Source: DATFMP01 sp035266845 (lineage in GTDB: Bacteria > SAR324 > JACQKK01). Taken from it: a stretch of DNA of 64,000 bases. The stretch is taken from the NCBI GenBank assembly GCA_035266845.1, contig DATFMP010000022.1, positions 89,493-153,492 on the forward strand, written 5' to 3'. This document shows, piece by piece, positions 9,472 to 17,887 of the stretch; positions within the stretch are counted from its first letter, which is position 1, and each line of letters opens with the position of its first letter. A program made the translations under genes and the position numbers. Below the pieces are notes generated by a model, which saw only the letters and a program-made list of their open reading frames with translations, did not search any database and was not told where the DNA came from.

Positions 9472-10317
9472 CTACCGGGCCGCCTGCACGGTGTCACGAC
9501 CGGCGGCGGCCGGCAGCCCGTAGCCCAGCGTCTCGATCACCCGGCGGGCCCTGGGGCCGCGCAGGAAGGTCAGGAAGGCTCGTGCCGCGGGCGATTGCGC
9601 GCCATGCCGCAACAGCAGCGCCTGTTGCTCGATGGGTCGGTACCAGCCTTCGGGTGGCAGCCAAGCGTCCGCGTGCGGGTGTGCGGCCTTGAGCTGCGAG
9701 AGCGCCACGAAGCCCAACGCCGCGTTGCCCGAGGCCACGTACTGGTAGGTCTGCGCGATGTTCTCGCCCTGCACGATGCGCCCTTGCAGGGGCGCCCACA
9801 GGCCCAGGTGCTGCAGCACCTGCTGCGCCGCCGCGCCATAGGGCGCCGTGCGGGGATTGGCAATGGCCAAGGCGCGGAAGCCGCCGTTGTTCAACACCTG
9901 CTCGCTGCCGTGCATGAAGCCCGGCTTGGCGCTCCATAGGGCCAGGCGTCCCACCGCGTAGGTGAAGCGGCTGCCCGACACGCCCAGGCCGTCCAGCTCC
10001 AGCAGGTGCGGGCGCCGCACGTCCGCTGCCAGGAACACGTCGAAGGGCGCCCCGTGTCGGATCTGCGCGTAGAGCGTGCCGGTGGAGGCATAGCTGGCGG
10101 ACAGCGCATAGCCGCTTTCCTGCTGGAACTCGGCCGCGAGCCGCCGCATGGCGGTGGTGAAGTTCGCCGCCACGGCCACGCGCACCTCGTGGGCGCTGTC
10201 CGCCCGGGCGGGGGGTGGCAGCAGCCCCAGCAGCGCGCCCAGGAGCAGGCCGGCCAGCAGAGCCGCAAGAGGGCGCGGCAGGCGGGGGGTGATCGACGTG
10301 CGGCTCCAGGCGCTCAT
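9472..10317 (-). CDS. modA: molybdate-binding periplasmic protein
   Basis: 281 residues. An N-terminal signal peptide (hydrophobic core about residues 18-35, ending near PPPARADS) is followed by the ModA pattern VRVAVAANFTTAMRRLA, then a STGTLYAQIRHGAPFDVFLAAD stretch in which Ser and Thr residues of the family bind the oxyanion. Start is ATG 10317, overlapping the modE stop by 4 bases (ATGA). The same frame stays open far upstream into modE; that extension is not coding. Role: capture of molybdate (or tungstate) in the periplasm. Confidence 0.93.
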   Translation of the reverse strand: MSAWSRTSITPRLPRPLAALLAGLLLGALLGLLPPPARADSAHEVRVAVAANFTTAMRRLAAEFQQESGYALSASYASTGTLYAQIRHGAPFDVFLAADVRRPHLLELDGLGVSGSRFTYAVGRLALWSAKPGFMHGSEQVLNNGGFRALAIANPRTAPYGAAAQQVLQHLGLWAPLQGRIVQGENIAQTYQYVASGNAALGFVALSQLKAAHPHADAWLPPEGWYRPIEQQALLLRHGAQSPAARAFLTFLRGPRARRVIETLGYGLPAAAGRDTVQAAR

Positions 10318-11141
10318 GCCGTCACCGCCAGGATCACGTGGGACGCCTTGACCAGCGCGCAGGCAGGGCGGCCCTCGGCCAGCCCCAGGGCGCGGATGCT
10401 CTCCGTGGTAAGCGTGGCGGTAATGGTCTTGCCGCCCTCCAGGGCGATGCTGACCTCTCCGTTCACCGTGCCTTCGCGGCAGCGCGAGACGGTGCCGCAG
10501 AGCCGGTTGCGGGCGCTGGTGCCTCGCGCGCCTTCCGGCGTGGCCACGATCACCAGCGAGGCCTTGATGAGCGCGCAGGCCTCCGCCCCCTCGTGCAGGC
10601 CCAGCGCCTCCGCGCTCTCGTTGGTGATCACGGCGGCAAGGGCGTTGCCCCCGCCGATGTCCAGCGTCACTTCGGCGGAGAGCTCCCCTTGGCGCAGGGC
10701 CGTGACGCGGCCCCAGAATTGGTTGCGGGCACTGGTCTGCAAGGCAAGCCTCCGGGCTATGCGGTCGAACTCGACCGGGGCGCCGATGCGCGCGCTGAGC
10801 GCGGAGAGGAAGCGCGTGTGCTCCGCCTCGAACACGGCGAAGACGCGGATCAGCTCGCGCCCGGCTTCCGTGAGATGGGTCGCCCCGCCCCGCGCACCGC
10901 CGCGGGTGCGCACCACCAGCGGTTGCTCGGCCAGGTTGTTCACGGCGTCCACGGCATCCCAGGCCGCCTTGTAGCTCATGCCCATGGCCCGGGCCGCCTG
11001 GGCGATGGAGCCGCGCTCGCCGATCTGCCGCAGCAGCTCGATGCGGCCGTGACCCAGGAAGCCCCGTTGCTCCTTCTCCAGCCAGAGCCGCCCGGTGACG
11101 GTGGGCGGCGGCTGCGCGGATGGGTGCGGCTGCGTGGACAT
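10314..11141 (-). CDS. modE: molybdenum-dependent transcriptional regulator
   Basis: 275 residues. The N-terminal winged helix-turn-helix (about 15-110) contains GSIAQAARAMGMSYKAAWD, the ModE recognition region. Two tandem Mop/TOBE domains follow, each starting with TSARN and ending near ALIKAS or ALVKAS, which bind molybdate. ModE with bound molybdate normally represses mod genes. Start at ATG 11141, preceded by GAGG. A palindromic operator lies directly upstream, so autoregulation of the whole operon is expected. Confidence 0.93.
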   Translation of the reverse strand: MSTQPHPSAQPPPTVTGRLWLEKEQRGFLGHGRIELLRQIGERGSIAQAARAMGMSYKAAWDAVDAVNNLAEQPLVVRTRGGARGGATHLTEAGRELIRVFAVFEAEHTRFLSALSARIGAPVEFDRIARRLALQTSARNQFWGRVTALRQGELSAEVTLDIGGGNALAAVITNESAEALGLHEGAEACALIKASLVIVATPEGARGTSARNRLCGTVSRCREGTVNGEVSIALEGGKTITATLTTESIRALGLAEGRPACALVKASHVILAVTA

Positions 11142-11150
11142 CGGACGCCT

Positions 11151-11174
11151 CGTTATATTCAATCGGATATATCG
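11151..11174. promoter_or_regulatory. ModE operator upstream of modEABC
   Basis: CGTTATAT, 8 bases, ATATATCG: an inverted repeat with one mismatch per arm. It matches the known ModE palindrome (half-site CGNTATAT on each side of a short spacer). It sits 10 bases upstream of the modE start codon, where bound ModE would block transcription. Repression by molybdate-loaded ModE is inferred from the family. Confidence 0.85.
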
Positions 11175-11221
11175 CATCCAGCTTGGCCGCAGGCACCCCC
11201 GGCTGTCAAGACCGGCCCGCG

Positions 11222-11638
11222 TTGGATAGGCTATCATGGGCGCCGAGGACGTCGCGGGCAGGGCACGGGTGCAACCGCGGCGCGTTCGGACAATCGGCAC
11301 GGGGGGCGCATGGCCTCGACGAGACGTTGGCGGGGCGGGTGCGGGCGATCCTGGTGGGGCAGCCGGGCCTCAGCGAGCGCCGCATGTTCGGCGGGCTGGC
11401 GTTTATACTGCACGGCCACATGGCCTGCGGCATCGTGCGCGACGAACTGATGGTGCGCGTGGGGCCGCAGGAGCACGCCGAGGCCCTGGCCCAGCCGAAT
11501 GCGCGGGCGATGGACTTCACCGGGCGGCCCATGAAGGGCATGGTGTTCGTGGCCGCGGAGGCCCTGGGCGGCGAGGAGGCGTTGCGCGCGTGGGTGCAGC
11601 GGGGCGTGGCCTACACCGGTACCCTGCCGCCCAAGTAG
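11222..11638 (+). CDS. TfoX N-terminal-domain protein, start uncertain (possible frameshift)
   Basis: The reading frame ending at 11638 encodes a TfoX N-terminal domain from about 11318: LDETLAGRVRAIL, then RRMFGGLAFILHGHMACGIV and the closing GRPMKGMVFV segment. No ATG is in frame. An ATG-GC at 11310-11314 lies one base out of register exactly where family members begin (M-A-x-D-E). Either one base has been lost here, or translation uses TTG at 11222 or 11327. The family is about 100-115 residues and its molecular role is poorly defined. Coordinates begin at the TTG only as an outer limit. Confidence 0.6.
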   Translation: MDRLSWAPRTSRAGHGCNRGAFGQSARGAHGLDETLAGRVRAILVGQPGLSERRMFGGLAFILHGHMACGIVRDELMVRVGPQEHAEALAQPNARAMDFTGRPMKGMVFVAAEALGGEEALRAWVQRGVAYTGTLPPK

Positions 11639-11796
11639 GCGCCGGCCGGGCCCGGACGGCCCGCTGGCTCCGGGGGGCGGAGCGTGTTAGGGATACCGCC
11701 GGGGGGACATGCCTGCCTGCTCTCGCGGCATGCCGACACCCCGGTTTCGCATCGCATCGGACCAGACAACCGTCGCACTGCCAAGAGGAGGGCCTC

Positions 11797-12660
11797 ATGC
11801 CCAAGGCACAGGTCAACGGAGTGAACCTCTACTACGAGGAAGCCGGGAGCGGCATCCCCATCGTGTTCGTGCACGAGTTCGCGGGGGACTACCGAAGCTG
11901 GGAGGCGCAGCTGCGCTTCTTTTCCGGCCGGTACCGCGCCATCGCCTACTCGGCCCGGGGCTACCTGCCCTCCGACGTACCCGACGAGCCGGAGCAGTAT
12001 GGCCAGGACTTCCAGATCGAGGACCTGAAGGGGCTGCTGGCACACCTGAAGATCGACAGCGCCCACATCTGCGGGCTCTCCATGGGGAGCTACACCACGC
12101 TGCTGTTCGGGCTGAAGTACCCCAAGCTGGCGCGCTCGCTGACCATCGCGGGCAGCGGCTACGGCAGCGGCACGGACCGCTCGGAGTTCCACAAGCTGGT
12201 GGCGGAGCGCTCGCAGCGCATGCTGGACGAGGGCATGGCCGCCATGGCGGATAACTACGTGCTGGGCGCCACGCGCGTGCAACTGCAGAACAAGAGCCCG
12301 CGTGCCTTCGAGGAGTTCCGGCGGCAGTTCGAGGAACACTCGGCGCAGGGCTCCGCGTACACGCTGCGACAGGTGCAGGGCAAGCGGCCGTCCATCACGG
12401 AACTGGGCCCGCAGCTCGACAAGCTGGAGCTGCCCGCGCTGGTGATCCTGGGCGATGAGGACGACCCGGGTATCGAGGGCAGCCTTTTCATGAAGCAGCA
12501 CATCCCGCGCTGCGGCCTGGAGATGTTTCCCCGCAGCGGGCACGCCGTGAACCTGGAGGAGCCCGAGCGCTTCAACCGCTCCGTGTTGGACTTCATCACG
12601 GCCGTGGACGCCGGCCACTGGGAGCCCCGCGACCCCCGCAGCCGCGGCTCCATCATGTGA
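11797..12660 (+). CDS. alpha/beta hydrolase
   Basis: 287 residues. Nucleophile elbow G-L-S-M-G with Ser95, acid Asp in LGDEDDPG and His in SGHAVNLEEP give a complete triad; the oxyanion region is VFVHEFAGDY (usually HG; here HE). The start at ATG 11797 has a good RBS (AAGAGGAGGG). Upstream frame extension to 11236 is not coding. It could be an esterase, lactonase or dehalogenase-like hydrolase; substrate unknown. Confidence 0.88.
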   Translation: MPKAQVNGVNLYYEEAGSGIPIVFVHEFAGDYRSWEAQLRFFSGRYRAIAYSARGYLPSDVPDEPEQYGQDFQIEDLKGLLAHLKIDSAHICGLSMGSYTTLLFGLKYPKLARSLTIAGSGYGSGTDRSEFHKLVAERSQRMLDEGMAAMADNYVLGATRVQLQNKSPRAFEEFRRQFEEHSAQGSAYTLRQVQGKRPSITELGPQLDKLELPALVILGDEDDPGIEGSLFMKQHIPRCGLEMFPRSGHAVNLEEPERFNRSVLDFITAVDAGHWEPRDPRSRGSIM

Positions 12661-12675
12661 TAGGATGGAAGCGCC

Positions 12676-12957
12676 ATGGCAAAATCTACCAAACACATCG
12701 TGCCGCACGAGAGCGGCTGGGCGGTTAAAAGCGAAGGCCGGGCCTTGAAGAAGCAGGACGTCTACAAGACCAAGGATGCTGCTATAGCCGCAGCTCGCCA
12801 ACTGGCCAAGGGGACGGGAGGCGCGCTGGTTGTGCACGGAAAGGACGGTCGAATTCGCGATCGAACTGATTATGACGCGCTGCGGGAAGTCACTGACTCC
12901 AACAAAGAGTACATGAAGCGGCATGGCAAGGCCCTGCGAGAACTGGCCAAGCGCTGA
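12676..12957 (+). CDS. DUF2188 domain protein, candidate antitoxin
   Basis: 93 residues matching the small DUF2188 domain: HIVPHESGWAVKSEGRA, then KDAAIAAARQLAKGTGGALVVHGKDGRI. The protein is basic with a Lys/Arg-rich tail. It starts 15 bases after the hydrolase stop, and its TGA overlaps the ATG of the Doc toxin gene by one base. That position (first gene of a tight two-gene unit with a toxin second) is where an antitoxin sits, but DUF2188 is not the classical Phd antitoxin. Base composition is visibly less GC-rich than the neighbours. Confidence 0.75.
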   Translation: MAKSTKHIVPHESGWAVKSEGRALKKQDVYKTKDAAIAAARQLAKGTGGALVVHGKDGRIRDRTDYDALREVTDSNKEYMKRHGKALRELAKR

Positions 12958-13352
12958 TGCGGATTCGATGGCTAAGCCTGCTGATGGTCATGGAGATCCA
13001 TGATCAGGCGGTGCGTGAAGGCGGCGGACATCCTGGTGTTCATCGCATCGAGTTGCTCGAAAGTGCGGTCAACCGCCCGCGGTTCAAGCATTACTATGCG
13101 GCTGAGCGACGCGTGCCAGCCCTGGCAGCCGCCTATGCATATGGTATCGCGAAGGACCATCCATTCCTGGATGGAAACAAACGCACTGCATGGCTGGCAT
13201 CCCGCGCGTTCCTGGCCCGGAACGGCTTTAGCTTTGACGCTGTGGATGACGACATCGTTGAAACGATGGTCCGCTTGGCATCCGGTGCAATCGACGAGGA
13301 GGGCCTAACCTCGTGGTTCGCGCGGCTGTCACTGCATGTCCCTCGGCTATGA
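12957..13352 (+). CDS. Doc (death-on-curing) family toxin, Fic fold
   Basis: 131 residues. The Fic/Doc active-site motif HPFLDGNKRT is intact at residues 68-77; its His, Asp and Arg are the catalytic and phosphate-binding residues. The N-terminal part (IHDQAVREGGGHPGVHRIELLESAV) matches Doc proteins. Doc of phage P1 phosphorylates elongation factor Tu. It overlaps the DUF2188 gene by one base (TGATG), so the two are co-translated. Lower GC than surroundings suggests horizontal arrival. Confidence 0.88.
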   Translation: MRIRWLSLLMVMEIHDQAVREGGGHPGVHRIELLESAVNRPRFKHYYAAERRVPALAAAYAYGIAKDHPFLDGNKRTAWLASRAFLARNGFSFDAVDDDIVETMVRLASGAIDEEGLTSWFARLSLHVPRL

Positions 13353-13444
13353 TCGTCTGTCGGGCTAACAGTCGGCCCGGCTGTTCCTTGGCCTAGCGCT
13401 AATCCGCTGGGACCGATCCCCCATTCAACGAGGCCGCAGCACCC

Positions 13445-13849
13445 ATGCCCACCGTACGGATGATCGAGGAAGACGAGGCCACGGGCCTGGTCAAGGAAGT
13501 GTACGACGACATCAAGGCCACCCGCGCCGTGCCCACCGTGACGGCCTTCTGGAAGACCCTGGCCTCGCACCCACCCACGCTGGCACGGGTGTGGCGCGAC
13601 CTGAAGGAGGTGATGGCGCCGGGGAAGCTGGATCCGCTCACCAAGGAGATGCTGGCCATCGCCGTGAGCGCCACCAACGGCTGCAGCTACTGCGTGAACT
13701 CGCACACGGCCTCTGCCATGAAGCTGGGCATGGACACCGAGATGCTGGGAGAGCTGCTGGCCGTGGTGGGCATGTTCAACACCACCAACAAGCTGGTGGA
13801 AGGCTACCAGGTGGAGCCGGACGTGTTCCCGCCCACCAAGTCCGATTGA
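13445..13849 (+). CDS. carboxymuconolactone decarboxylase/AhpD-family protein
   Basis: 134 residues, all-helical. The redox CxxC motif is present as Cys80-Ser-Tyr-Cys83 followed by His87 (NGCSYCVNSH), as in AhpD-type peroxidase-linked proteins; it probably has thiol peroxidase or disulfide reductase activity. ATG at 13445. The flavin reductase-like gene follows 104 bases later and may be co-transcribed. Confidence 0.85.
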   Translation: MPTVRMIEEDEATGLVKEVYDDIKATRAVPTVTAFWKTLASHPPTLARVWRDLKEVMAPGKLDPLTKEMLAIAVSATNGCSYCVNSHTASAMKLGMDTEMLGELLAVVGMFNTTNKLVEGYQVEPDVFPPTKSD

Positions 13850-13953
13850 GTGCCGGCGCTGGGATGTTCATTGCAACCAAAGCGCCCGCAGCTTGCGGGG
13901 CGCCGGCCCGGAAGGCCCGGCCTGCCCCGCCGCATTCGTTGAGGAGACACCCC

Positions 13954-14430
13954 ATGGATGAAGCCGCCAAGAAGACCGTGCTGCGCATGATCCCCTATGG
14001 CCTGTACGTGCTGGGGGCCAAACACGGCGACGCGATGACCGCCGCCACCATCAACTGGGTCACGCAGACCTCCTTCGCACCGCCGCTGGTGGTGATGGGC
14101 GTGAAGGCGGACAGCGGGGCCCACGCGCTGCTCAAGGACTCCGGCCAGTTCTCCCTGAGCATGCTCAAGACGGGGCAGAAGGACCTGGCCTACGCCTTCT
14201 TCAAGTCCGTCGCGCCCGAGGGCGGCACCATTGGCGGCTTTGCGTTCACGCCCGCCACGAACGGCTGCCCCACGCTGAACGATGCGGCGGGCTACGTGGC
14301 CGGCACGGTGGTGCAGGTGGTGGAGCACGGCGACCACTCGGTGGTCATCGGCGAGGTCACGGAGGCCAAGCTCCACGACGACGCCGACGTGCTCACGCTG
14401 AAGGAGATCGGCGCCAACTACGGGGGGTAG
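13954..14430 (+). CDS. flavin reductase-like domain protein
   Basis: 158 residues with the flavoreductase split-barrel pattern: an N-terminal GLYVLGAK strand, AATINWVTQTSFAPPLVVMGV (the FMN-phosphate binding region) and HALLKDSGQFSLSML. It likely binds FMN and reduces it with NAD(P)H or supplies an oxygenase. Start at ATG 13954 with GAGGAG nearby; the frame is open upstream to 13591 across the AhpD gene, which is not coding. Confidence 0.85.
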   Translation: MDEAAKKTVLRMIPYGLYVLGAKHGDAMTAATINWVTQTSFAPPLVVMGVKADSGAHALLKDSGQFSLSMLKTGQKDLAYAFFKSVAPEGGTIGGFAFTPATNGCPTLNDAAGYVAGTVVQVVEHGDHSVVIGEVTEAKLHDDADVLTLKEIGANYGG

Positions 14431-14475
14431 GGGGGCATCCAACGAGGGCAGCCGTGCGCGCCACGCTACAAAAGC

Positions 14476-14501
14476 AGATTCCTCACTGCGCTCGGAATGA
14501 C
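14476..14501. repeat. GTCATTC palindromic repeat, half copy
   Basis: Only the right arm (agattcctcactgcgctcgg plus aatgac) is present. It lies in the gap between the flavin reductase gene and the converging glutathione reductase gene, and probably is a decayed or truncated element. Confidence 0.75.
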
Positions 14502-14542
14502 AGCCTCCCGCCATAGAGCGCCTCGCTTCCGAAAGCTCGCGC

Positions 14543-15925
14543 CTAATCCCCAGCGGCGGCCTTTGCCGGGGCGGGGCGAGGTGTGCGCATGGTGACCCAC
14601 TCCTCGGCCGCGGTAGGGTGGATGCCCACCGTGGCGTCGAACTGGGCCTTGGTGGCGCCGCACTTGAGGGCCACGGCGAGGCCCTGGATGATCTCGCCGG
14701 CCTCGGGGCCCACCATGTGGCAGCCCACCACGCGGTCGCTCTCCTCGTCCACGATCAGCTTCATGAGCGTGCGCTCGTCGCGACCGGAGAGGGTGTGCTT
14801 CATGGGCCGGAACTCGGACACGTACACCTGGATGTGGCGGTAGCGCTGGGCGGCCTCGGCCTCGGTGAGGCCTACCGTGCCCAGCGGCGGCTGGCAGAAC
14901 ACGGCGCTGGGGATACCGCTGTAGTCCAGCGGCTCGGCACCGCCGCCATAGAGCTGGCCAGCCAGCACCATCGCCTCGGCGATGGCCACGGGGGTGAGCT
15001 GCACGCGGTCGATCACGTCCCCGAGGGCATAGATGGAGGGCACGTTGGTCTGGTAGTGGTCGTCCACGACGATCGCACCCTTGTCGTTGAGCTTCACACC
15101 CGCCTCAGCCAAACCCAGTCCCTCCGTGTTGGGCACGCGCCCCATGGCGCAGAGCACCAGGTCGGTGTCCATTGTGCTGCCATCCGAGAGCGTGACGCGC
15201 AGCACGTCGCCCGCCAGTTTGTCGATGCGCTTGAAGTTGGTGTTGAAGCGCAGATCGATGCCCTTCTTGTGCATCTCGGCGGCCACGAAGGCCCGCGCAT
15301 CGTCGTCGAAGCCGCGCAGAAACAGCGCGCCGCGGTAGAGCTGCGTGACGTGGCTGCCCAGGCCGTTCAGGATGCCGGCGAATTCCACGGCGATGTAGCC
15401 GCCGCCGCCGATGACGACGCGCTGGGGCAGGCGCTCCAGGAAGAACGCCTCGTTGGAGGTGATGGCGTGCTCGGCACCGGGGATGTCCGGCTTGAAGGGC
15501 CAGCCGCCCGTGGCCACCAGGATGCGCTCGGCAGTATGGCGCTGCCCATTCACCTCCACGGTGTGCGGGTCCAGCAGCACGCCCCGCCCGTCCAGGAGGC
15601 GCACACCGGCCTTGCTCAGCAGGCCCTCGTAGACGGTGTTGAGGCGTGCGATCTCGGCGTTCTTGTTGCGGATCAGCGTGGGCCAGTCGAAGCTGGCGGG
15701 GGGCACGCTCCAGCCGTAGCCGGCCGCATCCTCCAGTTCCTCGCGCACATGAGCGCCATAGACGAGCAGCTTCTTGGGCACGCATCCCACGTTGACGCAC
15801 GTGCCGCCCAGGTAGCGCTCCTCCACGATGGCCACCCGCGCGCCGTACTGGGCGGACATGCGCGCCGCGCGCACGCCGCCGGAGCCGGCGCCGATCACAA
15901 ACAGGTCGTAGTCGAATTTCGCCAT
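14543..15925 (-). CDS. gor: glutathione-disulfide reductase
   Basis: 460 residues. FAD-binding GAGSGG near residue 12, the redox-active disulfide in GGTCVNVGCVPKK (about 40-52), the NAD(P)H-binding GGGYIAVEFA, and the C-terminal catalytic His-Glu pair in HPTAAEEWVTM. This is the glutathione reductase branch rather than dihydrolipoamide dehydrogenase. It keeps glutathione reduced in the cytosol using NADPH. It indicates a glutathione-using organism. Confidence 0.93.
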   Translation of the reverse strand: MAKFDYDLFVIGAGSGGVRAARMSAQYGARVAIVEERYLGGTCVNVGCVPKKLLVYGAHVREELEDAAGYGWSVPPASFDWPTLIRNKNAEIARLNTVYEGLLSKAGVRLLDGRGVLLDPHTVEVNGQRHTAERILVATGGWPFKPDIPGAEHAITSNEAFFLERLPQRVVIGGGGYIAVEFAGILNGLGSHVTQLYRGALFLRGFDDDARAFVAAEMHKKGIDLRFNTNFKRIDKLAGDVLRVTLSDGSTMDTDLVLCAMGRVPNTEGLGLAEAGVKLNDKGAIVVDDHYQTNVPSIYALGDVIDRVQLTPVAIAEAMVLAGQLYGGGAEPLDYSGIPSAVFCQPPLGTVGLTEAEAAQRYRHIQVYVSEFRPMKHTLSGRDERTLMKLIVDEESDRVVGCHMVGPEAGEIIQGLAVALKCGATKAQFDATVGIHPTAAEEWVTMRTPRPAPAKAAAGD

Positions 15926-16113
15926 CGTCCCTTTCCACGCGTCGCGGTGTACGGTGCGGACCCGGCGCCGGGGCCGGTTGCATGCCCACGGGCTAAGGCC
16001 CGTCCCGCGCCGATGCGCGGGCGGGCCGCCCCATTGGCTCAGCGTAGCAGGCTACCGGAGAGGGGGGAAGGGCGCCGCGGGCAGCTCCCGGCGCGAGCGG
16101 TGGGCGGCGCCGT

Positions 16114-17022
16114 TCAGGCCTCGGCCAGCACGTAGGTCATGTCCGCCCGCTCGTGAGGCCGGCACGCGGCCAGCAGGTCCGTGGCCCGCACGGGGTAGAT
16201 CCGACCCGCCATTTCATCGATGCGCTGGAACCGGTAGCCCAGAGACACCAGATTTTCCAACATTGCCGCGGAGTTATACCCGCTGCGGTCCAGCCCATAG
16301 GGCCAGAACTCGAAGATTACCGCGGGCTTGTCCCGCGCCAGTAGGCGTTGCGCTCCCTCCAGCACCGCAGCTTCGAAGCCTTCCACGTCGATCTTGATGG
16401 CCCGTACGGCCTGCCCGGGGAAGCGCGCCTCCAGCAATTCGTCCAGCGGATAGACCCGCACCTGCGACTCGGCGCCCTTGCCGTCCTGCACAATCTCCGC
16501 GGCAAGGGAATGCCCACCGGGATTGCGGGCGTGACGATGGATGGTCAGTTCGCCGGCGGTGGCTCCGGCGGCACCTTCCACCAACGTCACGTTGTCCAGT
16601 CCGTTCAGCGCGACGTTGGCGCCCAGCTCGGCGTGGATTTCCGGCACGGGCTCGAAAGCCACGACGTGCCCACGGGCCCCCACCGCCAAGGCCGCGACCA
16701 GCGTGTAGTGGCCGATATTCGCGCCCACATCGACGATGAGGCCACCATCGGCGATCTTGCGACGGAAAGCATCGGTGACCAGCGGCTCGTAGGCCCGCTT
16801 GATGGCGATGAACCGGGCAATCTGACGTCTCGGCAGGCGGCGAAAGCGCAGGCGGTAGTCCGACGTGCGCAGCAGGATGGTACCGGCCGGCCGGATCAAT
16901 TCAAGCAGCAGGCGATACACCCCGCGCACGAATCGCGAACGGTGAATGCGGTGCGTCGGATAGTGGTCCGTCAGGCGTTGAAACAGGCGGGTGCGGAAAT
17001 CCGCAGGGAGATTATCCGTCAT
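16114..17022 (-). CDS. FkbM family methyltransferase
   Basis: 302 residues. SAM-binding motif I is LIVDVGANIGHYTLVAALAV; the FkbM pattern continues with VVAFEPVPE, and later IKIDVEGFEAAVLEGA. Such enzymes O-methylate sugars, lipids or secondary metabolites; the family cannot be narrowed here. Start at ATG 17022 (MTDNLPADF); ten codons upstream are also open. Isolated, with no glycan or biosynthetic cluster adjacent. Confidence 0.85.
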   Translation of the reverse strand: MTDNLPADFRTRLFQRLTDHYPTHRIHRSRFVRGVYRLLLELIRPAGTILLRTSDYRLRFRRLPRRQIARFIAIKRAYEPLVTDAFRRKIADGGLIVDVGANIGHYTLVAALAVGARGHVVAFEPVPEIHAELGANVALNGLDNVTLVEGAAGATAGELTIHRHARNPGGHSLAAEIVQDGKGAESQVRVYPLDELLEARFPGQAVRAIKIDVEGFEAAVLEGAQRLLARDKPAVIFEFWPYGLDRSGYNSAAMLENLVSLGYRFQRIDEMAGRIYPVRATDLLAACRPHERADMTYVLAEA

Positions 17023-17217
17023 CGAACCGCATCCATTGGCAGGTCGAGGCAAACCCGGGGACCCGCTTGGCAGGCCACGCCGCAGGGCCGTAAGTATCCG
17101 GCGTCTGTTGGGTATATCGGATTTGCCGGGCCGTGGCGAGCCGGACCGAAGGGGGCGGCCGGGGATTATCCCCTCTAGCCGCCCCTGGGACAGCCCTCTG
17201 GAGCGGGGCCACGCGGT

Positions 17218-17691
17218 CTACTTCACCACGTAGCGGCGGAACTCGTTGTGGCACAGCACGCAGGACGTCACGATCTCCCCGAACTGGCGGGCCGCCACCA
17301 CGCGCAGGTAGTCGATGTTCAGCTTGCCGGGCTCGGATGCCGTCTTGTCGTGCTGGATCAGCGCATCCAACACGGTCAGCATGTTGCTGGTGTTGTTTTC
17401 CAGTTGATACGCGTAGTTCACGAACATACGGCGCTGTGCTTCCGTCTTCACCGTGTTCGGCATCTTCTTGGGCAGATCTACCGCGTGCTGGTGAATCACC
17501 TGGATCTTGGCCGGCAGATCCTGATACTGGGCCGTGACCAGATCGATGAGAATAACCTGGACGTTCTGGAAGTTATCGCCCATCAGCGACTTGATGCCGT
17601 CGGCCGCATGGCTGGTGCGCGCGAAGCCGACTCCGAATGCAATCAGCGCAACGGCCGCTACGGCCGCCGCGAACTTAGCGAAACCCCGCAT
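17218..17691 (-). CDS. periplasmic class II c-type cytochrome
   Basis: 157 residues. Signal peptide spans about residues 1-29, ending ARTSHA-ADG. The mature protein is predicted helical, with a single heme motif CVLCH (Cys144, Cys147, His148) close to the C-terminus, the hallmark of the cytochrome c'/c-556 four-helix bundle. Start ATG 17691 is preceded by a GGGGGAGGG ribosome site. It probably transfers electrons or binds a gas ligand in the periplasm. It is divergent from rlmB. Confidence 0.85.
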   Translation of the reverse strand: MRGFAKFAAAVAAVALIAFGVGFARTSHAADGIKSLMGDNFQNVQVILIDLVTAQYQDLPAKIQVIHQHAVDLPKKMPNTVKTEAQRRMFVNYAYQLENNTSNMLTVLDALIQHDKTASEPGKLNIDYLRVVAARQFGEIVTSCVLCHNEFRRYVVK

Positions 17692-17887
17692 GGGACCCTC
17701 CCCCATGCCCACGGGAGGGCATGGATAATATGATGTTACGGCCACGCGCAAACCCGCCAGGTTCGCGGTGGAAATCGTTCTTGGCGCTCTCTCCCTGTGG
17801 GAACAGCCTACCACAGCGGGTCCACAGGGAATTGACCTAAGTCAATTCCTGGGCGCCTTCAGGGCATTGAAACTGGGACCGACCGCC

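Noticed and set aside
9472..11196. Single 574-codon minus-strand frame covering modE and modA
   Set aside because: Only the last 281 codons (ModA) have family motifs; the rest is an out-of-frame shadow of modE. Starts set separately.
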